Origin: JBFJVZ01 sp041623895
GTDB lineage: Bacteria; Planctomycetota; Planctomycetia; Pirellulales; Pirellulaceae
NCBI GenBank assembly: GCA_041623895.1
Contig: JBFJVZ010000292.1
Span: 1-10,398, forward strand
DNA length: 10,398 nucleotides
Reading direction: 5' to 3'
Below are positions 6,394 through 10,398 of the stretch, one piece after another (the first letter of the stretch is position 1; each line of letters begins with the position of its first letter). The translations under genes and the position numbers were made by a program. A model generated the notes under the pieces. It ran no database searches, was not told where the DNA came from, and saw nothing but the letters and a program-made list of their open reading frames with translations.

Positions 6394-6780
6394 CTAGTAC
6401 TCCAGCGTGACGCAAAGCTTCATTTTTTCCGGTCCGATTGAGATAACGTCGCCTGTATCAAGCCGGTGTGGCTCGGTCACGGGCTCGCCGTTGACGCACG
6501 TCGGATTCGTCGCCGACTCGTCATGCCGTATCCACCAGCAACCTTCCGTGTCATCTCGGACGATCTCGAATTGTGGTGACGATGCGTATCGTGAATCTTC
6601 ACCACCGACATCTTTCAAAAGCGCCTGACTACAGGTTGTGGAGATGTTCATCGATAGCTTGTATGCGGATTCACCCGCCAAGACAACGGTTCGTGGCATG
6701 CGTGTCTTTCCGCATGCCACGCATTGAATCACGGTGTCTTCGTTCGATTCGAAACCACAATCTGGACAAGACCAGGACAT
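6394..6780 (-). CDS. Small zinc finger-FHA-like protein
   Basis: 128 aa from the ATG at 6780, which has AGGA 7 nt upstream placed right beside the kinase stop. Residues 3-23 form a RanBP2-type zinc finger (WSCPDCGF...CVACG; Cys 5, 8, 20, 23). Residues 30-128 look like an FHA domain: a beta-rich body, then TCVNGEPV where FHA domains have the NGT-x-VNG loop, then LDTGDVISIG, the usual late FHA strand. The canonical phosphothreonine-binding SRxH is replaced by RYASSPQFEI (64-73), which matches RFFSEPQFRL in the neighbouring kinase. The protein may read phosphothreonine marks or act as a scaffold between kinase and phosphatase. It sits 7 nt after the kinase and 2 nt before the phosphatase gene, so the three are surely co-expressed. 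Family assignment is moderate because the ligand residues are degenerate. Confidence 0.8.
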   Translation of the reverse strand: MSWSCPDCGFESNEDTVIQCVACGKTRMPRTVVLAGESAYKLSMNISTTCSQALLKDVGGEDSRYASSPQFEIVRDDTEGCWWIRHDESATNPTCVNGEPVTEPHRLDTGDVISIGPEKMKLCVTLEY

Positions 6781-6787
6781 TTTGATC

Positions 6788-8050
6788 CTATTCAAAACTA
6801 ACGGTTAAAGGCAGCTTCGTGATCCCCGTGGATTCATTGCCGACGGCCAAAACGTCACCGGCATTTAATGGCTGCCGCGTTTCGATCGCTTTTCCATTCA
6901 ACATCGTTTGATTGGTCGCGGTATTTGCGGGGACAACAAACCAAGAGTCACCTTTCTTTTCCAAGCGAAACTGTGGTTCGCTGAAAAACCGAGCATCCGA
7001 ACCAAACTGACTCGCTACCCGCGCTCCCAGTTCGGAGTCGACTCCGAAGCTCGCTTCCGTGCCAGATTCCGACTGCAGTACAAGCCGCGCTGAGGTGGAT
7101 TTTCGGTCGGGCGCCGACGGGGCCGGAGCAGGTTTTGAGGGCGCCGGATGCTCAGCATCATCAGCTGGCCGGCCCGTATCTCGAATCAGTTCTTCGTGGA
7201 GTTCCTTTGCCGTGGGGCGATCGGCCATCTTCGGCGAGAGTGATCGATGCATCAGATCCTGCAGCCGATCGTCGCCGGTATCGCCGAGCAGATCGGGCGG
7301 GGGCGCCCGATGCGCCTGTACGTCGCTCACGTACGACTCGCCATCCAGGTAGGGATGTCCTTGCTCGGAAAGTAATTGATAAAGGATGATTCCGCAGGTG
7401 AACACGTCCGATGCATGCTGAGGAACATCGCCACTGAAATGTTCTGGTGAAATGTATCCCGGAGTTCCAAAGTATCCCTGGTCAGGCTGATCATGCCACG
7501 GCGCTTTCTGGTCAGACAACAGAGAAAAGTCCAGGTCGATTACCTTCAAAGTGTAGCCCATCCGTGAATCGGGATTGTCGATGAGGATGATGTTGGCCGG
7601 CTTCAAATCAGAGTGCACGATCTTCGCTTGATGCAACATTTTGATCGCCCCCATGGTCACTTTGGCCATAGTCAAACGCTGTGACCAGGTGAGCGGTTTC
7701 GTGCGGTCTGCGGCGTGTCGCAACCTGTTCTCCAGTGATTGGCTCGCATCAACAAACTCGATTGCCTGAAAATAGCACTTGGGCCGCGCATTGAATTCGA
7801 AATACTCGATCATTCGATATGAGAAATTACGAAAGGGCGACTCTGCAATGCGCCGTTTCATCTTCTCTTGATACGCCATGTAACCGCGGTACCACGGCAT
7901 AATGAAGGTTGGCGAGTGATATTGCTTTAGAAAGACCGTATCACCGCGTGAGTCGCGCGCTTTATACGCGGTTGCCATGCCCCCGGAATTCAGCTTATCG
8001 AGAATCAAGTACTTGCCGACGCGTTCACCAACGTCTACTTCTCGCGGCAT
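6788..8050 (-). CDS. Ser/Thr protein kinase with C-terminal FHA-like domain
   Basis: 420 aa from the ATG at 8050, preceded by a strong GAGGAG at 6 nt and only 1 nt after the stop of the vWA gene. Residues 8-290 form a Hanks-type kinase: glycine loop NSGGMATAYKA (21-31), the ATP-anchoring lysine in FLKQY (Lys42), catalytic loop HSDLKPANI (146-154), the magnesium-binding Asp172 in a DLD variant of DFG, activation segment GTPGYISPE (195-203), and the F-helix aspartate in ASDVFTCGI (Asp215). HSD instead of HRD makes it a non-RD kinase. A Pro/Ala-rich linker (295-318) leads to an FHA-like domain (320-420) with RFFSEPQFRL, TMLNGKAI and LNAGDVLAVG. No transmembrane helix is present, unlike PASTA-type PknB kinases. 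It should phosphorylate Ser/Thr on partner proteins; the tandem vWA proteins, the small FHA-like protein and the PPP phosphatase are the likely partners by operon context. Confidence 0.9.
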   Translation of the reverse strand: MPREVDVGERVGKYLILDKLNSGGMATAYKARDSRGDTVFLKQYHSPTFIMPWYRGYMAYQEKMKRRIAESPFRNFSYRMIEYFEFNARPKCYFQAIEFVDASQSLENRLRHAADRTKPLTWSQRLTMAKVTMGAIKMLHQAKIVHSDLKPANIILIDNPDSRMGYTLKVIDLDFSLLSDQKAPWHDQPDQGYFGTPGYISPEHFSGDVPQHASDVFTCGIILYQLLSEQGHPYLDGESYVSDVQAHRAPPPDLLGDTGDDRLQDLMHRSLSPKMADRPTAKELHEELIRDTGRPADDAEHPAPSKPAPAPSAPDRKSTSARLVLQSESGTEASFGVDSELGARVASQFGSDARFFSEPQFRLEKKGDSWFVVPANTATNQTMLNGKAIETRQPLNAGDVLAVGNESTGITKLPLTVSFE

Positions 8051-8051
8051 G

Positions 8052-8843
8052 CTAAGCTCCTCGCAGCGGGTCTGATGATTCGATCCATTCGTCCTGGCTG
8101 AATAGGGCGCGTTTAATGTCCCCGTCACCGACCGACTGCAAGCTAGCGACTGAGACCGACTTTCCAATCTGGCTCAAGATTTCCCCAAAATCGACCGTGC
8201 GCAATCCATCCCCCGAATCGTCGACCGACTTGTACTGGCACTTGTTGACCAGCGAAAGTTGACTGTAAAGATCCGAATCCGGTGCCACCAGAAACAACAT
8301 CACGCCAAGAGCATGACACTTGTCGATAATCTCGGAGAGTTTCCCGCGCTGTCCATCCAGACTTGCTGCGGCGTAGTTCATTCCGGTACCGCTCTCGAAC
8401 GGTTCGTCGGTCATCATCACCAAGACGCGATGGCACTTGTTTCGAGGACGCCACGGGAAATCTAAGGCAAGATCAAGAGCGACAAGCGGGGCCTCGTCGC
8501 CTACGACTTGGATCCCAGACAATCCACGCTCAATTTCACTCATGTTCGTGGTGAAAAAACTCGAGCTACTCTGCTGTGTAGCGGACGCGTGGTTGGAATA
8601 AATGGCGCGAACCAGCTCGATACCCCCACGATAGCGAAGCGACTCGGCGCGAAACGCTCCCTCCTGACCGCAGCTATGGGCCAGATAATCGACTCGCAAG
8701 TCCAGCGACTGCTGTTGCTGTCCGCCAGCACTCAAGCCAGAAACAAAATCACTTAGATGCTGACGCACACCATCAAAACATGGTTGCATCGACTTGGATG
8801 CATCGAGGCAAAGTAGTAGATCGACAACACCGCGTGTGGACAT
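8052..8843 (-). CDS. vWA-domain protein 2 (TerY-like)
   Basis: 263 aa from the ATG at 8843. A von Willebrand A domain fills most of it: strand GVVDLLLCLDASKSM with the metal-ion-dependent adhesion site DASKS (14-18), GDEAPLVALDLAL (115-127) in the position of the second MIDAS loop, and VLVMMTDEPF (140-149) with the third MIDAS aspartate. A CHALGVMLFLVAP strand and SQLSLVNKCQYKSV motif follow, and then a C-terminal extension with a LSQIGKSVSVASL helix. An in-frame GTG at 8873, 6 nt after the preceding stop, would add 10 residues; I prefer the ATG because the protein then aligns with its upstream paralogue at the start of the vWA strand. No signal peptide, so cytoplasmic. vWA proteins of this kind act as metal-dependent docking adaptors in TerY-P kinase systems. 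The gene ends 1 nt before the kinase start. Confidence 0.85.
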   Translation of the reverse strand: MSTRGVVDLLLCLDASKSMQPCFDGVRQHLSDFVSGLSAGGQQQQSLDLRVDYLAHSCGQEGAFRAESLRYRGGIELVRAIYSNHASATQQSSSSFFTTNMSEIERGLSGIQVVGDEAPLVALDLALDFPWRPRNKCHRVLVMMTDEPFESGTGMNYAAASLDGQRGKLSEIIDKCHALGVMLFLVAPDSDLYSQLSLVNKCQYKSVDDSGDGLRTVDFGEILSQIGKSVSVASLQSVGDGDIKRALFSQDEWIESSDPLRGA

Positions 8844-8879
8844 GGGAGTTTCTACATCAGAATGGGCAGACACACGCAG

Positions 8880-9590
8880 CTACAGCGGGGTGGCAGCCAC
8901 CGTCGCGGACAATGTTTTGCCAAGTTGCAACAGCGTTTCCTGGAACTTCGCCTGATCGCTGGTGAACATCGCCAAGGATTCTTGAGGGTTCGAGCCGCCC
9001 GTCACTGCGTGGTATTTGGCTTTGTTGACCAGCGAGAGTTCTTCGTAACACTCCATCTCGGGTGCAAAGACAGTCAACACGACACGGTTTTCCATCAGCT
9101 TGTGCATCACATCTTCGATCGTGGCACCGGCAGGCTCGGCCAACTCGCGAGGGAATGACGCGTCCGAGAAAACGACGATGGCTCGCATTGCATCGCTTCG
9201 ATAACGCCAGTGGTCTTCCAGACCTTGAGCCCCTTTTTCCGTCGCCGGCATCGTCGTCACTTTGTAAATCGCTTCCAAAAGCGATTCAGGTTCGTCGCCG
9301 CCTCCCGCTGCTTCAAGTCGCGATAATTGACTTCGCAACTCGTCCACCGAACCGACAAATTGATTGCTTTGGAACCATTGGGATCCATCCGCGTGAATAT
9401 CGCGATATCCCATTGCCGAGGCACGCCAGTCGTGAACCAGTTGCGTGCCATTCGCGTCCTTACTTGTCAGGCTTTCGACAAATGTCTCGATGTTTGTTTT
9501 CAGTGCATCGATGCACGGTTCCATACTACCGGACACATCGATCAGGAACACGATATCGACGACCCCTTTGACTTTGGGTTGTTGGCTCAT
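8880..9590 (-). CDS. vWA-domain protein 1 (TerY-like), first gene of the operon
   Basis: 236 aa from the ATG at 9590, with AAAGAGAAA just upstream; longer in-frame readings have no support. The vWA fold is clear: VVDIVFLIDVSGSM with MIDAS DVSGS (18-22), AAGGGDEPESLLEAIY (94-109) in the second MIDAS region, and AIVVFSDASFP (137-147) with the third metal-binding aspartate. A VLTVFAPEMECYEELSLVNK segment and a final LLQLGKTLSATVAA helix match the second vWA protein, so the two are tandem paralogues that have diverged well beyond half identity. The lack of signal or membrane segments points to a cytoplasmic adaptor. The 165-bp gap upstream, the largest in the operon, is where the promoter should be. 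Confidence 0.88.
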   Translation of the reverse strand: MSQQPKVKGVVDIVFLIDVSGSMEPCIDALKTNIETFVESLTSKDANGTQLVHDWRASAMGYRDIHADGSQWFQSNQFVGSVDELRSQLSRLEAAGGGDEPESLLEAIYKVTTMPATEKGAQGLEDHWRYRSDAMRAIVVFSDASFPRELAEPAGATIEDVMHKLMENRVVLTVFAPEMECYEELSLVNKAKYHAVTGGSNPQESLAMFTSDQAKFQETLLQLGKTLSATVAATPL

Positions 9591-9755
9591 AATTTCTCTT
9601 TTTTCGCACGCATCAAACAGAACAAACGGATCGAGTAAGCTACCACCCCGGTCGCACCCACGCAAGCAACCTGACCCTCCGACTGACTGCGATTAATCGT
9701 GCCAAACATGATACGATTTTTGGCTGGTTGAATGCCGCTAACACATCCAGCATAC
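9591..9755 (-). promoter_or_regulatory. Probable control region upstream of the vWA-kinase-phosphatase operon
   Basis: This 165-bp gap separates the HAD-like gene from the first vWA gene, both on the minus strand. It contains a perfect 10-bp palindrome CGATTAATCG (9690-9699) and next to it an inverted repeat GCCAAA (9701-9706) / TTTGGC (9719-9724). Either could be an operator, or the second a weak terminator for the HAD gene, though no T-run follows it. I cannot name a sigma-70 promoter with confidence. Confidence 0.35.
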
Positions 9756-10181
9756 TCAAACCATCTTTCCTGTCTGATCACTGAACATCCATTTTCGATC
9801 TTCAAAGTCAAAGTTCCCTTCATTGCGAAACAGCATCACACGGACATTGGCTGGAATGTTCTTCAGCATCTCAGGTTGATCGTCCACATAGACGTCAACT
9901 CGGCGCTGGCGGATCACGTCCGCCTTCGCATCGAAGCTGTCGACCAACACGACGTCGGTGAATCGAATTGAGTACCTCTCCAGGTCGGCGATCGCCTTCT
10001 CTCGATCGCTCCGATAGGTAATCACGATGACTTCACCTGGCCACGCGGCGGTAAGAATCCCAAAGAACGTGGGTGATTCATCGACACAGCCGTCCAAGTC
10101 AATGCCGAGCGTTGGGGGCCCTTGATCCAACAAGTCACAAACAATCTCGGCAGCTTTCTGGACTTGATCTCTTGGATTCAA
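9756..10181 (-). CDS. HAD-superfamily-like hydrolase, planctomycete type
   Basis: 141 aa. The start is TTG at 10181, chosen because GAGGAG lies 6 nt upstream and the helical N-terminus (DQVQKAAEIVCDLLD) fits. HAD motif I is GIDLDGCVD (26-34), with the nucleophile Asp28 and Asp30. Motif II is the Thr of VITYRS (53-58). The Asp pair in VDVYVDDQPEM (95-105) would be the motif IV metal ligands. A RVMLFRNEGNFDFEDRKW segment closes the fold, which is how I remember a conserved small planctomycete protein of this type. The cap is minimal, so it could act on a large or polymer-bound phosphate; the substrate is unknown. It precedes the vWA operon on the same strand by 165 bp and may or may not belong to it. 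Confidence 0.75.
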   Translation of the reverse strand: MNPRDQVQKAAEIVCDLLDQGPPTLGIDLDGCVDESPTFFGILTAAWPGEVIVITYRSDREKAIADLERYSIRFTDVVLVDSFDAKADVIRQRRVDVYVDDQPEMLKNIPANVRVMLFRNEGNFDFEDRKWMFSDQTGKMV

Positions 10182-10326
10182 GACGGGCTCCTCGTTCTGC
10201 GGTGGCTTCGGGTTGATACACGTATCGACTCACCAAGGCTTTTTGCTGTGGACAATCGGGCGCGCCCAGCTTTTGGTCGATTGGTGCCAGTTGGCTGGGG
10301 AAATTAACGACATTGCGCCATCAATA

Positions 10327-10359
10327 CGACACCGAACCCCTCATGCCCGGAGGGTGTCG
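10327..10359. other. GC-rich hairpin near the window edge
   Basis: CGACA (10327-10331) pairs with TGTCG (10355-10359), and CCCTC with GAGGG inside it, with an unpaired stretch on the left arm. A run of seven T lies at 10373-10379, 13 nt downstream on the + strand. It could be a loose terminator for a gene outside the window or a dispersed repeat. The rest of 10182-10398 shows no convincing gene. Confidence 0.3.
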
Positions 10360-10398
10360 CCCGTCGTCCAGCTTTTTTTGGTGGTTGGGTGGTAGCGA

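Noticed and set aside
1..10398. CRISPR array, tRNA or rRNA genes
   Set aside because: I saw no regularly spaced direct repeats and no recognisable tRNA or rRNA sequence on either strand.

Overview
The window looks like chromosomal DNA from a planctomycete, most like the Rhodopirellula/Blastopirellula group. Three things suggest this: a protein beginning with the NPYSPP-type tail motif and CVKT segment of a planctomycete membrane family, a HAD-like protein of a type I associate with this phylum, and the N-terminal zinc-ribbon signature (IRFxCxxC...AGQKLxCPxC...VP) so common there. This assignment comes from remembered family features, not from a search.

Region 1 (1-2814, + strand) reads as a stretch of integron-type gene cassettes. 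Small unrelated genes (a truncated ORF; a DUF4826-like protein; a small zinc-ribbon protein; a frameshifted membrane protein) are separated by three imperfect palindromes with attC architecture (about 625-706, 1232-1322 and 1887-1972). The three share parts of their loops, and two carry R-box-like ends (GCATAAC/GTTATCC and GGATAAC/GTTATGC). Ending at the first palindrome is an RNA-like element (about 256-637) with a textbook group II intron domain V at 481-513 and a domain VI whose loop is enlarged by about 90 nt. It has no reverse transcriptase. No integrase lies in the window.

Region 2 (2815-4153) holds a gene-poor stretch and then two minus-strand zinc-ribbon genes: a 54-aa cysteine-rich protein, and a 211-aa protein with several zinc knuckles and C-terminal membrane segments.

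Region 3 (4154-9590, minus strand) is the most interesting part. It is a tight five-gene operon, read right to left: vWA protein 1, vWA protein 2, a Ser/Thr kinase with a C-terminal FHA-like domain, a small zinc finger-FHA-like protein, and a 745-aa protein with a PPP-family (calcineurin-like) phosphatase domain at its C-terminus. Gaps are 1-36 nt, and several junctions place the ribosome-binding site inside or beside the preceding stop. Together they make a complete phospho-signalling cassette: a writer (kinase), an eraser (PPP phosphatase), possible readers (two FHA-like domains) and two MIDAS-type vWA adaptors. It resembles the TerY-P triads (vWA, kinase, PP2C) described for Ter-linked stress systems, but it has a PPP-type phosphatase, two vWA proteins and a pair of FHA-like domains that share a non-canonical motif.

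Region 4 (9591-10398) holds a HAD-like minus-strand gene and, beyond it, about 217 bp with no convincing gene but one GC-rich hairpin.
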